Part shown: piece after piece, positions 1-12,882 of the stretch
Position numbering within the stretch: position 1 is the stretch's first letter
How the letters are laid out: each line of letters opens with the position of its first letter
Source: Apricaphanius iberus
Taxonomy: Eukaryota; Chordata; Actinopteri; Cyprinodontiformes; Aphaniidae
Reading direction: 5' to 3'
DNA: 64,000 bases
Assembly: GCA_028564705.1 (NCBI GenBank)
Contig: JAPXFQ010000378.1
Span: 186,001 to 250,000, forward strand
Position numbers and translations under genes: made by a program
The notes under the pieces: model-generated
Seen by the model: only the letters and a program-made list of their open reading frames with translations
Database searches by the model: none
Told to the model about the DNA's origin: nothing

Positions 1-310
1 GAACTACTTTGCAAAGACAAATGGACTGAAACTTCAGTCTCTTCATGTGCAAAACTGGTAGAGGAATACATCAAAAGTCCTGCAGCTGGAAGGGCAGCAA
101 AAGATGGTTCTGTAAATGACTAATTTAGGATAATAAATCAATACTCTGTAGAACTATACCTTGCATAACATTTGTAAAAAAAAAAATCAAAGATCCTTTA
201 AATAATACTTTAGTCTGTATTAGTCTATCACATAAAATACCAACAAAATGCATTGAAGCTTGTGATTGTAACGTTCTGTATTATGAAAAAGGTCAATGAG
301 ACAGAAGACT
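1..310 (+). mobile_element. Tc1/mariner-like transposon 3' remnant
   Basis: The + strand resembles the end of a widespread fish Tc1 transposase: ACTTTGCAAAGACAAATGG, TTCAGTCTCTTCATGTGCAA, GGTTCTGTAAATGACT. A degraded terminus with a CATAAAATACCAACAAAATG block follows. The left part is outside the window. Confidence 0.55.
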
Positions 311-2282
311 TTAGAAGGGCAACCATTTTCTCTTTTCTCATCTCTGCTTGGAAGAGCTCAAATTTGTGCATCTTATCTCTCTGAAAACCATAAGCTCACA
401 TTCTGTGTCTCACTCCTGACCAGCAGGCCTCTTATCACCTCCCCCTTCCATAGTCTCTCGCTCTCTCTCTCTGTCTCTCTCTCTGGAGACAGTGTTGTTT
501 GTTGTTTTAAGCCCGAGTTTGGTCCCACCACTCTCAGGAGAGACAAGAGGGAGGGCAGAAGCCTATAATGGCCCGCGCTGACAGGGACTGCATGGGACGG
601 CCCACTCCAGGGACCATCTGATGGGATTATAACACTCTTTCCAGCTCATTTTTCCCCACTAAGAATAACTCCACTCAGTCAACTCATGGTGTACCATCAC
701 AGAGGCAAGCCTTGTTAAAAAAGTCTGCTTTTTGTCAAGGACCTTACTTTGGCAAAGAAAGAAAACCCTGGGATCTTACTTAAAGGATTCAGTTTTGTAA
801 GTTCCAAGATCATCCAGAGCTGTTACGACATCTTGTGGAAAGCTGAAAGGAGAATGAGTGAGGAATTACTCCCAGAAGAAAGCTGACTCCATACTCAGAC
901 CTTTTACCTTCCCCGTTCTGAAGTTCTGCCCGCTCTCTCTGTGATCCGGGGTCGACCATGAAGACTTTACCTTTTTAGGTGTCTCATCATCCTCACATGT
1001 GCACACAGGCATACTGAGACGATCTAGTCTTCTCCAAAATGCACACTTTCAGCTGGAACTGAAAACTGACATCTCTCGTATTCTCTGATGCAGCTGGGTT
1101 TGTTGTTTCCAATAAACTCCCAGCCTGAACAGCCTGAACAGGATTGTGGTCATCTTTATTTTTACACCCACTAGCAGTGACTGGGGCCCTTGCATGTTGC
1201 TACTTTGCATCTTCAGGTTGCTTTGCATTTGCTGCTCTCGCTCCATATTTTTACGTACCTTTCTCTCTGTAAAACTTGTCTCCTGGTTGCCATAAGTTGG
1301 GACTGAGGTTGCATGAAGGAATTGGGACTGATTTATGATTAATGACATTATGGAGGTATTGGTCACGCCGCAGAGGTTCAGCTTCATTGTTCATCTCCCA
1401 GTGATGCTTTTCCAATGAATTTCTACGCTCAGCACAGCTCCTTTTGAACCGGCAGATAAAATGATGAACAAAGACTCTCGCTTTTCTAGGAAGATGCATG
1501 GCAACTTCTCCACACGCAGGCACTCCTGCATCGGGTATGTATCCTGCTATGCATGAGGAGTGTTCTGATTGAGGTTATTGCCAGCATTTATTAAGAACTG
1601 CAAGGAGCTTGTTTCTGTTTCCCAATTACTACTAGATGGTTATAGAATGATACTTCTCTCATCCAAGACACACAAGATCTGCTGTTGTAGATGCAGTCAA
1701 ATGTTCATTTAGCCTTGAGTCTGCAAGATTATTGTAACCCTATCATAAGTCTCATAGGACTGGGAGCTGTGTGGAAGCTTGGATGTTGCTCTTCATGTGC
1801 CATTGCAGGCTGTACATGCATATAAGTAATAAATATTAATCTGAAAAGTGTGGTTTGCATCTTAAGTTAGTCCCCTTGTTATCTGATACCCGTAAATAAA
1901 ATGTAGTCTAACTGGTTCTCTTGAGACGTACCCTGATTACTGGATGGTGTCCATCTGCATGTCATTTAATTTCAGTATAAGTGCAGTCAAACATTTGAGG
2001 ACCAAGAGGATCATGAAGACCAAGAAGCAGAGCAGTCAGACCATAGTTACGTTCTAAAACCACATCACAATATTTGGTCTTTGTTAAACCTGTTATGTGT
2101 TGCAGGGGACATGTTTGTGAAAGTAGGTCAGATTTTTTGTTATTTATGCAAGACATTGTTAGGTAAAAAACTGACACCGCACATCCCAGAGCTAATCATC
2201 ATCAGGGCAGCTAGTGAGAGCTGAAGGGAAGATGGCTGGTGTCTTAATAAAAGGCCAACCTGGAAGAGAGCCTGATAGTCTG
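311..2282. other. No gene recognised
   Basis: Only short, non-conserved ORFs, a CT tract and unique-looking sequence. I see no exon-like conserved reading frame. Confidence 0.5.
454..484. repeat. (CT)n pyrimidine tract
   Basis: Short CT-rich tract (TCGCTCTCTCTCTCTGTCTC). Confidence 0.85.
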
Positions 2283-2397
2283 TAAAACACTTGAGCTTTC
2301 CCTTTTAGGCGAACAATCACACTAAATATGCAGCCTGAGTTACAATGGAACAGTTTAGATCGAAACATGTTCATTTTAGAATGGTCCACTGATGTCC
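2283..2397 (+). mobile_element. Tc1-like fragment
   Basis: About 115 bp matching the transposase middle (CAGCCTGAGTTACAATGGAA, CAGTTTAGATCGAAACATGT, AGAATGGTCCACTGA). Stops on both sides; no ORF. Confidence 0.5.
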
Positions 2398-2464
2398 TGG
2401 TGTGTGATCCATGGATCCATGGGGAGAATACTTTGTAAATGTCTTTACTTACAGAACAATGAAC

Positions 2465-3410
2465 ACCTGCTTTAAAATTAGTTGTGTAACGTATTCCGTT
2501 ACTTTGTTAAATCCTGGTACTGTATTCTAAGTACTTGGAACACTTCCCCTTAAAAAAAATTTTAAGTCTATTAAATGTCACAAAATGCAAATAATGGACA
2601 AAAAAACAGTGGTAGAGGATTTTGTACATCGTTGCAGTGTCTTATTTTTTAGTGACTTTCATATACTTTGAAAGGCTGGCCAGCCGGATGCTTTATGTTT
2701 CTAGTTTGCTGTTGACATTGTTGATTTGTGGCGCGGCTTTTTGAGACCCGCCACCAAAAGTTGAACAAAAAAATACGAATTTTCCCACCTGGATCAATCA
2801 CTAACCTTTGCAGAAATATTTTAGTTAGCAATATGAATATGCCGCTTCATTAATTGATACTGAATTACAGCAATCACTGCAGTTTGCCTGCATACTTTAC
2901 AGTTTGACACCAGGTGCATTGTGGTGCAACTCGATGACCGGTGTAGCCAGATTTGACGTTTTCCCCGTTTTAACCACCATGGCTTCAGTCGGCTTTTGTC
3001 AGGAATGCTCGAATCAAATCTAGCATCATTTGAAAAAAAATGAACTGTGACAGAGCGCCATTGAATGCATCATTTCCTTCACTGCTAGTAGGTTTATTTG
3101 GCTACGGTTGTGGTTTACACTGGTGTTTGATAGTCGGGAGTGTTTCAGCCATAGGATCTCTATGGTATGGCAGCATGTTGTTTAAGGGTATTATGGGATA
3201 GTCTACACAACGCGGAGATACACATTTCCCAAAATTAATATCTTCATCTTTCAGGTGGAAAGTGAAAAACACAGAAGTATTATGAAAGTAACTGTATTCT
3301 GAATACCATGTTTAAAAATAGTAACTGTAACAGAATACAGTTACTCATAATTAGTATTGTAAATACGTAACGCCGGTACGGGTATTCTGTTACTCCCCAA
3401 CACTGGCCAT
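2465..3410. repeat. Repeat rich in GTAACG/GTTAC motifs
   Basis: GTGTAACGTATTCCGTTACT on the left and GTAACGCCGGTACGGGTATT, GTTACTCCCCAACACTGG on the right resemble a common fish element ending in '...AGTAACxCCCAACACTGG'. The ends are too decayed to define. Confidence 0.35.
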
Positions 3411-6281
3411 GGCAGATACCTGTTAATGATCTTAGAGAGCGTTATTTACAGCCAAGGCCGTATCTACCATTAAGGACAAATCGGTAATTTTTTGCAAGGT
3501 ATTTAATGACAACATGATTAAAAGAATGCTTTTGAATTGCATGCGTGGTTATCTGCGTGGTTATCTGGAGCAAATACGTTGGAGACATTAGCGTGACAGA
3601 AGCTGGGTATGTGTGGAAAAAGTCATCCACTTTTCCTGTGTCGGTTCTGTCTCTTCTTCTTCCGTTAATATACGGTAACCTATTTTTATGAGCCGTTTTT
3701 AAACACATACACAGCATCAGCTGGGATCGCCGACAGGTCCCGCAGAGCTATGCGGCCGGCACCAGCCATGGCCAACAACAGGCAGATATCTTTGCACAGT
3801 TTTTCAAACAAGATGTAAGTTAAGTTATGCTGTTACATGCAGGCAATATTACTGTAGCTAAATGAAGCCTAGTTAATAAAAGCCTACATATCATGTTAAG
3901 CTGGTTAACAAAACTGTTAGCTATATTGCTTATCTTGCTAGGTAGTTCACGCTGGGAATAAACCCACTTCTTTTTCATTTCTGTACAGAACTTTACAATT
4001 TTCGACATATTTGAAAGAAATCTTATTTCCACAATAAACAGAGCACTGGTGGAAAGAGAATATAAGTGGCCAAGATAAAATATCTATGGAATAAGGGGGA
4101 TTTTGATCCTAATTTTGAATCAGAGCTTTACTTTATACATTTTCATTTATTCTTAAAGGTTTTGGTTACAACAATAAAAACCTAATTCCAGCTGTTGGGT
4201 TGCCTTTTTCGCTGTCAATACGACCAGGAACCAACCTGAACTGTGTCCAGTGAGAAATGTATTTTAGAGTTTAACTGACAGCTAATTTTAGCAAAGTTAG
4301 CAAGTGAGTTAGCTTACCGATCCAGGAGGAAAGTCGCTGTGTCCGCACGTGTTTGATGTGGTAGAAATATTTTATGTGGGTCGATCTAGTGTAGGCTTCA
4401 CCTAAAGCTAATCTCGTTTCTGTTCTTCTGCGGGCCCTCCTCTCCTCAGATGGATAACGATATATCTGGGGCTCTGAAGCAGCTGCTGGACTGCTGAATC
4501 ATTTTTACCAGTACCAGCCGAGCTGTGCCGACCATATAGTTGGATCAAAGAGACCATATCTGTCAACCGGTAAAGGCGCCCACTACTGGCGGATAAATGT
4601 AAAAATAATGGCATCATCGTGCCCATTTTAAATGTACATTTTATTATATTTAATTCCAATATGATTTTTTAAGGCGATGTACTTTCATTCTGCTCCCCTC
4701 TAAAAGCCCGGTTAATGTATTATTTCCTTTAAAATGTAGCTTTTTTATTAAAAAAAATGTTTCATATAAAACATTTAATGCCACAATGGTTCAGACCAGA
4801 ATGAAGGAGGAGACGTCAGACCAGAGGTCAGCAGCAGGGACAATGATCCAGGGTCTTCACAGGTGAGAAGAGATTAGAAATTGCTGAGAAAAAGAGATCC
4901 ATAGCTGAGAGAAACCAGGCAGGGATCAGGACAAGGTTTTCACTGATATATCTCATCCCAACTCCAAAATATCTTCTGTATATATTTTAATAAGGCCCAA
5001 CAGAATCAGCCATCCTGACCCTTTTGTTCATTGTGTTAGAACTTTTAGCCATCTGCCTTCACACCAGATATTTTGTAGATAGTAAATCTAGCAAAGTAGA
5101 TTATAGTGTTTGTTCTGATAAGTTGATTGATGTCAGTGAGTTTGATAATATGTAAGGAAAAAAAATGTGTATTCTGAGGTGATTGGTCATCATTGTGTGT
5201 AATGTATACTGATTTGCTGGAGCCTGTGCACGAACTAAAGGCTTTACTCTTTAAAATATTGTTAAATCTTTCTAGACTGACACCAAAAATTAATTTAGAC
5301 TGACATTTGAGTGAAGTTATTTGTTTCTGCTGAGCTGGTAGGACCTAGGAAGTATTCATTTCATTGATAGTAATAATGATAAATAATAACTGTCTTTTAG
5401 TCACTATTAATAGTGCTGATCACTAAGCCAGCACACTCCTTGTGAAGCAGTTATTTAAATTGTTCTTTAGCCAAAGAGGAAAAGAATATCCATATGGATA
5501 TGGCCTTGCTGAGAGCAGCAGATGTGATGAAATGTTTCATTAACAGTTGCAGAATGGAGTGGCAAGTTGCCTAAATGTCAGGCGATAAATGCTGATTACA
5601 CTGACTGAACCAGCATGTAACACGATACACTGAATAATCAACAGTAATCAGAAAATCCCTGCAGCAACCATTGCTACGGACATTTATAGCTGATTACAGT
5701 GTTTGCATAGATCCATACGGAGGCACATCACACAAACATACAATACACAGTGAATCAGGCTGAGGTGATAACTCCATCAAGACAGGGGCATTTTGAAAAA
5801 AAGGCCAAATGCTTTATGAAGTGATGAAGATACCAACTCATTTACTCTGGAAGGAGAAGAAAAAAACATGTTCTTGTAATTTTAGAGCAATGTGTGGTGA
5901 AGCAAACTTTTCTGAACCCTGGGCATGAAGCATGTGCCTCGCCAGTGTCATCAGAACTCCTCCAGCCGTGAGCCTTTTAGGATCATATGAGGAGATCAAA
6001 GCAGGTGATTTTATACAACATGTAGAAATACACAAGTACAGAGAGCAACAACACAAGCCTCTGCTCTCCCGTTACCTGACTGCTAGATGTTGCTTCCCAG
6101 GTAGAAATGAAAGATGCAAGCAAATTATGACTGGTTGGATCAGTTCAACTTTCATGCTAGTCACTTTTCTTTATTCATGGTTTGGTGACGGTGAAAAACT
6201 GCTGGTGACCCTTTGTTATCACTTCAGTTGTTCAAGAAGTTGGATTCATCTAGAAAAATAATTTCCTTTGTATTCATACTG
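3411..6281. other. No gene recognised
   Basis: AT-rich sequence with ORFs under 110 codons that resemble nothing known. 3720-4650 may be inside an old transposon (scattered GC-rich islands) but no family was identified. Confidence 0.45.
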
Positions 6282-6320
6282 ACACACACACACACACACA
6301 CACACACCCACGCACACACA

Positions 6321-6352
<32 letters not shown>
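6282..6352. repeat. (CA)n microsatellite
   Basis: About 70 bp of CA repeats with a few interruptions (CCCACG, CAAA). Confidence 0.97.
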
Positions 6353-6356
<4 letters not shown>

Positions 6357-6399
6357 AAGCTGTGTTTGTGATCAAACTGTGACACCTCCTGTCCTCTGT

Positions 6400-7324
6400 T
6401 GTACCAAGAGTACCAAGAAACTATTCATTCCATCCAACCTTCACAATAAATTGTCTTACTAAAGTGTCCCTACGTTTTGGACATTTTAGACATCAGTGTG
6501 TATTAGGATTTAATATGATAGACCAACAAAAAGCGGCCATGACACCAACTCCCACCCTCCTTTTAGCTATGCAGACTCAAATATTGCCTTTTCTCTTTAA
6601 AAATAGCTCAATGCCCAGCTAAATTGGATAGGAAGTGTCTGTGAACATAGATGTTAAAGTCGGTCCACATTTAATTTAGGTTTGTACTTTGACTGGACCA
6701 TTGCATGGCTTAAATCTAAATCGTTCCATTGTAGCTCTGGCTGCATGTTAAGACTTATTGTCCTTCTGGGAGGTAAACCTCAATCCAAGTCTTAGGTCTT
6801 TTGCAGTTTTTGACAGAGATCTTCCAGAATTACTTTAATTAAGTTCCAGGTATCAGCTGTGACCAGCGTTTGTCCCTGGTAAAGAACAGCATCCCACAGC
6901 ATCAGGTGGATCTCTGCAGCTCCTCCTAAATTAGAAAGGGATTTTTGGCTGCTTCTCTCTCCCTGTCGGTCAGATTAGATGGCCAGTTATGTCTTTGTTG
7001 GTTTGGATATAAACCATCCTCTTTCACAGAGGATGCATTGAACAGAGTACTGTGGGGTGTTCAGTGCTGGAAATATTCCGTTATTACCCAAAAGAACTTC
7101 TGAATTCTCTTCAACTCTCTCTCTCTGACTTGTTTGCTGTGTTTTCTGGTGGCAATGATGCTGTTTGTTCTCTTATTGTCTCTAATAAACCTCTAAGGCC
7201 TTCATAGAACAGCTGGTTTTGTCCTGATATTAAATGACTCTATTTACTAATTAAGAGACCTCTGAAGCAGCTATCACACTGGATTTTATTTCTTATAGTA
7301 TTAGAGTAAAGGAGGATGAATACC
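6400..7324 (-). mobile_element. Tc1/mariner-like remnant, internally deleted
   Basis: The + strand is antisense transposase: ACTTTGACTGGACCATTGCA, CGTTCCATTGTAGCTCTGGC, GTGGATCTCTGCAGCTCCTC, GGATGCATTGAACAGAGTAC. It ends TTAGAGTAAAGGAGGATGAA, like the usual terminus. All frames are broken. Confidence 0.6.
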
Positions 7325-7685
7325 AGGGATGCACCGATACCAATACTGGTGTCAGGTGTCGGGGCCGATACCGCTCTAATGTACTCCTTAAAGTTAACAG
7401 ATACCATGAACTGATACTTAAAATGTGGAAACTCTGCAACCATTTTACAGAAAATTATAATTTTTTACTTGAAATGTACATTTAGTCATTTTCGTTAATA
7501 TTTTATTTTTTATCTAACTCACTATCATCTGTTGTAACAAGCAGATAATTAAATAAAACCTGTATTCCTATTAATTGCATATTGTTCATTGCAGTCAGCA
7601 TTGGTACTCGGCATCAACAAGTACTCAGATCCAAGTATCAGTATCGTATCGGTTTGAAAAAAGTGGTATCGTTGCATACCTATTG
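7324..7685. mobile_element. MITE-like element with imperfect terminal inverted repeats
   Basis: The left end AGGGATGCACCGATACCA and the right end (reading inward) AGGTATGCAACGATACCACT are imperfect inverted repeats about 360 bp apart, around an AT-rich core with further CGATAC motifs. TGAATAC on each side is a possible target duplication. It abuts the Tc1 remnant. Confidence 0.55.
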
Positions 7686-7852
7686 AATACATATGCAGCC
7701 CACACTCAGAAATTTATTTATAAAACATGTTCAACCTCTGAGATCTTTCCATTCCAGTTTGATGTATACAGATTTTACATTGTAGATTAATTAGGGGACT
7801 TCTGAGGGCATTTGGCATTTTTTTATATATTAGTTATATTGAAGATCTCTGA

Positions 7853-7960
7853 TCAATCAATCAAACTTCATTTATAAAGCGCTTTTCCAACTACAAAAGC
7901 TTCTTAAAGTGCTTTAAAGTGACCCCACAAACCCCACCCTTCCCAAACCCAAAATAAAAT
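7853..7960 (-). repeat. LINE/SINE 3'-tail-like fragment
   Basis: A TCAA repeat followed by CTTCATTTATAAAGCGCTTT is a typical fish non-LTR 3' end in reverse orientation. Nothing else of the element is visible. Confidence 0.4.
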
Positions 7961-7984
7961 CATCGTCACCACTCTGAGTGGGTC

Positions 7985-8070
7985 TGTCACATAAAATCCC
8001 AATAAAATACATTGAAGTTTGTGGCTGTGATGTAAGAAATGTGAAAATGTTCAGGAGGACTTTTTGCAGG
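7985..8070 (+). mobile_element. Tc1-like terminal fragment
   Basis: CATAAAATCCCAATAAAATA and the following TTGAAGTTTGTGGCTGTGAT match the terminal non-coding part seen at 230-290. Confidence 0.45.
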
Positions 8071-9260
8071 GCACTGCACTCAGGATAACGCAAGCTGCAA
8101 GAAGTGACTGGTTCTGCATGAAGCTGGGACTCTGCTGAGAGTTCACAGACGTTATCCTAGGATGAAAGTTGCAGCAGCACTTTCTATTTATCTTAAGTAG
8201 AACATGAAAGCGAGGAAAAAACTGTTAAGAGAAATAGAAGAAATGAGTGAGTGGTAAAAGGAGATAATTTAGATAAACTGGGGAAAGGGTGGTGATGAGG
8301 TGATAGTGGGGCTGAAGCACGGATAGAGCAGCTTTTAGAGCAGAGATAAGAGGTGGGTGCAGAGAGGGCGAGTGGCACGGCTGTTACTGAACACAGCGTA
8401 GAAAAATACAATGTGGACAAAAACAATGGATTGTGATGTAAAGAACTGAAAACAAAAGTGTCATGTGAGGCCATTTAACCAAAGGGCAACAGTCTCAATG
8501 TCAACGGTCCCAATATAGCTGCCAACCCTCCTCTCCAAGCATAGTCCCAGATCAGTCAATGAGGCCTGTGTGAGGCTGCGGCGGCTCGGCTGTACCGTGC
8601 GTCACAGCTGTACTCCCTATTTTAAGCATGACTGATTTCCCCAATTGCCTTCAGAGCCTCATCGATTCCTGAGCGGCAGTCCTGGACAGCGGTGACTGGG
8701 TTTAGCTTCAAATCCAGCTTAGTTACTGGATTCCCTGCTCTCTGTGGGAGAAAGACACAGAACTGCTGTGTTCTGATTTCAGCTTTCTGGATGAGTTGTA
8801 ACAAGTCACTAGTTTTAGCAGAGTCCAGAGTCCAATCCAGGGATCATATCTGGTCACAAAGGCTGAGGCATGAATGTTGACAGGAGCCCATCACTGCACT
8901 GGCTTCATGATGAAGATATTCTCACCACTAGAGGGAGAAGCTAACTAAGTTATCTTCAGATAACAGGAGAATGCAGACCAAATGGATAAACAAACTTCAA
9001 ACATATTCGAAATTATTACTTCTGACAGTGAGGTTGTGTTCTCACCTGGCTTTGTCTGTTTGTTGGCAACAAAAGTTTAGAAGATTTTGATAACATTTTC
9101 AGAAAAAAAGTCTGCAATGGGACCAGGAACAGGTCATGGTGTGACTTTTTCCCTGTCTTTGTCTGTCCCTGCGCTGTTGATTGTCCCCAGCTGTCCCAAG
9201 CTTCTCTGACTGTCTCCCTGAGTACTTTCCTTATGTCTGTAAACACCTGTGTTTTCCCTG
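8071..9260. other. No gene recognised
   Basis: Purine-rich 8190-8470 gives a low-complexity Ser/Leu ORF on the minus strand. The pyrimidine-rich 9140-9260 precedes the LINE. Nothing coding is supported. Confidence 0.5.
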
Positions 9261-11628
9261 TCAATTCAATTTTTCAATTCAGTTTATTTATATAGCGCCA
9301 TTTCACAACAGATGTCATCTCAAGGCACTTTACAAAAAGAGTTATTACAATACAATGTTTAGTGTAGAAATTACAGAACCACAGAAGATTGCGTCGTGGA
9401 ATTCTCAGCAATCCCTCATACTGAGCAAGCATGCAGCGACAGTGGGAAGGAAAAACTCCCTTTTAACAGGAAGAAACCTCCGGCAGAACCAGGCTCAGCA
9501 CAAGCGGTTATCTGCCGCGACCGTCTGTGGCTTGGAGAATACACAACAGAGACACAGAAAGAGCAACAGAACCGATGCACAAGTTTGTTGCAGGACGTGG
9601 AGAATTTTCCGTCACTGCAATGCCATCTTAGTCAGGGTCGTCAAGCAGGGCTAATCCGGAGCACCTACTATAATAGAAAACAGGTTAGTGCTTGAATTGA
9701 CAGCACATCATGCAGTTGGGGAGAAGTAGGAGAGAAAGTAGGAACAGACCCTAATAATGTCCTCCAACAGCCTAGCCTAAAGCAGCATAGCTACTAACAT
9801 TAACCTGTCTCCTAGCTACTAGGAGACCTGGCTACCAACACTCTGTCTTAGTCCTCCTGACCCGTGGACGGTGTAGGGCCGGTAACGGCCCCCGTCATGC
9901 CGGGGTCTTCTCGGAGTCGGGTTGTTTGAGAATGCAGCCCAAAGTGGGTGGTAAACTCCATCTAAGGCTAAATACCGGCACGAGACCGATAGTCGACAAC
10001 TATCTTAAGGAAAAATAGACAGAACTGAGAGGACAGAGTTGAAGAGGGCGAGAAACGTTTAAGAGATAAACGGGTGGGGTCCGCACAGTCTGCCCAGGGG
10101 ATTCAACCCGGCAGGTAATGGGCGGCCGCACTGTGCGGGAGGATCCCCTTGAGGGACCTCTCTCCGGCGCTGGCTGGCCCCTGTGGGGCACATTTCTTCC
10201 GCGGCGGTAAGCCGCGACCGGCTCCGGATCTTTACCTGGCTTACATTAATCTATCTCTACCTAGCTACTCTACCTCTTCCTATCTCTTCCTAACTTTTGA
10301 CACTCTGCCTGACTACTAACATTAACCTGTCTCTTCCTATCTACCTGTCTGACCTGACTCTAACTACCTATAAACATATCTCTAACTGTAAGCTTTGTCA
10401 AAGAGGAAAGTTTTTAGCCTAGTTTTAAAGATAGACAAATTGTCTGCTTCACGAACCAACCCTGGGAGCCGGTTCCATAGGAGGGGAGCCTGATAGCTGA
10501 AAGATCTGCCACCCATTCTACTTTTAGAAATCCTAGGAACTACCAGTAAACCTGCAGTCTGAGAGCGAAGGTCTCTGTTAGGAACATATGGAACAATCAG
10601 GTCTCTTATGTATGATGGAGCTAGATTATTAAGGGCTTTATATGTCAGAAGGAGGATCTTGAATTCTATTCTAGATTTTACTGGGAGCCAGTGAAGAGAA
10701 GCTAAAACAGGGGAAATGTGATCTCTTCTTTTAATATTCATCAGAATCCTAGCAGCAGCATTTTGAACTAACTGAAGACTTTTAATTGTATTCTGTGGAC
10801 TACCTGATAATAGACAGTTACAGTAATCCAGCCTTGAAGTAACAAAGGCATGGACTAGTTTTTCAGCATCAGTCCTGGACAGGATGGTTCTAATTTTTGC
10901 AATATTCCTAAGGTGAAAAAAGGAAATCCTACAGACTTCTTTAATGTAAGTTCTAAATGACATATCTTGGTCAAAAATGACACCGAGGTTTTTTGCTTTA
11001 TTACTGGAGGCTAATTTAATGCCGTCCAGGTGAAGGGGCTGACTAAGTAGTTTCTTTTTCAGAGCTTCTGGTCCAAAGACGACAACTTCTGTTTTATCAG
11101 AATTTAGAAGCAAGAAGTTTAGAGTCATCCAAGTTTTTATGTCTTCCAGACATGCCTGTAGTCTACCTAACTGATTGGATTCATCAGGATTTATGGATAG
11201 ATATAGCTGTGTATCATCTGCGTAACTATGGAATTTTATCCCATGCTGCCTAATTATTTTACCAATAGGAAGCATATATATAGTAAAGAGAATCGGCCCA
11301 AGCACTGAACCCTGTGGTACTCCGCAAGTAACTATTGAGGTTGAGGAAGATCTATTGTTTACCTGAACAAACTGAAATCTGTTAGACAAATAAGATTTAA
11401 ACCAACCTAGTGCTGTTCCTATTATACCAACACTTTGAAGCCTTTCTATGAGAATATTGTGGTCAACAGTGTCAAAGGCAGCACTGAGATCTAACAGGAC
11501 CAGAATGGTCACCAGTCCATTGTGTGAGGCTATGAGAATATCATTAGTAACCTTCACCAGAGCTGTTTCAGTGCTATGATGAGCTCTAAAGCCTGACTGA
11601 AACTTCTCAAACAGCTCATTATTGTTTA
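9261..11628 (-). mobile_element. 5'-truncated L2-type LINE, ORF2 RT half, interrupted by 28S rRNA
   Basis: The minus strand encodes a 391-aa open ORF2 C-terminal half (10382-11557): [39 protein letters not shown] and the LHWLPVKSRIEFKILLLTYK tail typical of fish L2-like non-LTR elements. The 3' UTR ends in an ATTGA-type repeat tail at about 9261-9285. Homology to the longer copy at 38.1-42.6 kb stops near 11628, so the copy is 5' truncated. The ORF is uninterrupted and close to its sister copy, suggesting recent mobility. The 3' UTR carries an inserted 28S fragment absent from the sister. Confidence 0.88.
9850..10228 (+). pseudogene. 28S rRNA fragment (D2 region) inserted in a LINE 3' UTR
   Basis: The + strand reads as large-subunit rRNA around the D2 expansion. 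Recognisable landmarks are CCCGTGGACGGTGT, GAATGCAGCCCAAAG, TAAACTCCATCTAAGGCTAA, ATACCGGCACGAGACCGATA, GTAAACGGGTGGGGTCCG-like and CGCGACCGGCTCCGG. It is not a functional gene: about 380 bp only and several substitutions. It is GC-rich against AT-rich neighbours. The sister LINE at 38.7 kb passes straight through this point, so the rRNA piece is an insertion, antisense to the LINE transcript. Confidence 0.9.
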
Positions 11629-12528
11629 TTGTTTATCATCTGTTATCGTCGGTTGTCAACGTTGTCCCTCTTCGACCTTTTCAGTGAAGCTGCATTAATC
11701 TCTGTTTGAGTTCCTGTGAGTACCCTGAGTTCTGTCATTAAACATGAGTCTTTCAATGCCTTTGGGTCCTCCTTATGAAACATGACAGGACAAATGATGG
11801 GAATTCGGAGTGATCCGGATCACTGAGCTGCCTCGGCGGAGATTTTCTACTTTTCTGTTTTTATTGTTGGCAGCTGAAGATTTGATTTTTAGGATTTTAT
11901 ATTTTTAAATTAACTAAAGTCAGGATCTCAGTGTGTTTTTGAAATAATCAGTTCTTTTATGTCTGCATTATGCCTCCTGTTTTTACTCATACAGTACAAA
12001 TGTAAATAGTTTATTTTTCTTTTTTTTATGTGAGGACTTCCTGTCTTTTCCTCATTGGTACTGTCTCTAGACCGTACAACATCACTGGTCTCACTACTAT
12101 CTTGCTTTCCCTTCATTCTTGCTGAAACCATTTTAATCACTCATCACATGTCACTTTTCTCCAACCAGCTTGCACATACTTCTTCACCTGTTTTCCCTAC
12201 TCTCCCATGCTTTTAACCGTTGACCGGTAGTACTTAAGTCCTCTACCTCCATTCCTCCCAGTGCCTGTAACTGTAGGCTGATGATCTGGGCCTGGTTTGC
12301 ACCCTCACAGCCATCGTTCTCATAGCTGATTGTTGAGTAAGGTAATGATGTAAAATAGCAGCAAATCTGTATCCGAATAGCTAAAATGAGCATTGCATTT
12401 GCAACACATCACATATTTTGCATGTGAGCAAGTGTTACAGAACTAATTCACTTAAATGTACTTGTAATGACACAGTAATATTATTACATAATCTCATGTT
12501 GTATGCAGACACTGTGTTGTGACCAATG
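11629..12528. other. No gene recognised between LINE and Rex3
   Basis: Unassigned sequence. CTGTCATTAAACATGAGTC near 11735 suggests an old dispersed repeat but no family can be named. Confidence 0.45.
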
Positions 12529-12541
12529 ATTTACTAACCTC

Positions 12542-12882
12542 CATCCATCCATCATCTTCCGCTTATCCGCAGTCGGGGGCGGGGGCAGTAGCCTAAGCAA
12601 AGAGACCCAGACTTCCCTCTCCCCGGCTACTTGGGCCAGCTCCTCGGGAGGAATCCTGAGGTGTTCCCAGGCAAACATGGAGACATAATATGGGAGACTT
12701 TGCCTTTCTGCTCAGCTCTCTCTTCACCACGACAGACCGGTACAGCGCCCGCATAACTGCAGACGCCTTACCAATCCGTCCATCGATCTCCCGCTCCATT
12801 TTTCCCTCATTCGTGAACAAGACCCCCAGATACCTAAACTCCCCCACTTGAGGAAGGACCTCATCCTTTTACTAGCATTTAC
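12542..12882 (-). mobile_element. Short Rex3 LINE 3' fragment, internally deleted, 13-bp TSD
   Basis: A minus-strand Rex3 3' end with a CATC-repeat tail, the WASLLRLLP-type terminus, then a jump of roughly 340 bp to the MRALYRSVVVKRELS and FRYLGVLFTNEGKM region. It is flanked by exact ATTTACTAACCTC repeats at 12529-12541 and 12883-12895. No intact ORF. Confidence 0.88.

Noticed and set aside
5932..6261. 109-codon + ORF as a gene
   Set aside because: No homology I can recognise, no codon-level signal, overlapping antisense ORF of similar quality.
9850..10228. Functional rRNA gene
   Set aside because: Only a fragment around D2 with substitutions, inside a LINE; the rest of the rDNA unit is absent.
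10382..11557. 391-codon ORF as a host gene
   Set aside because: [10 protein letters not shown] and YADDTQLY identify a LINE reverse transcriptase, repeated at 38.9-40.4 kb.
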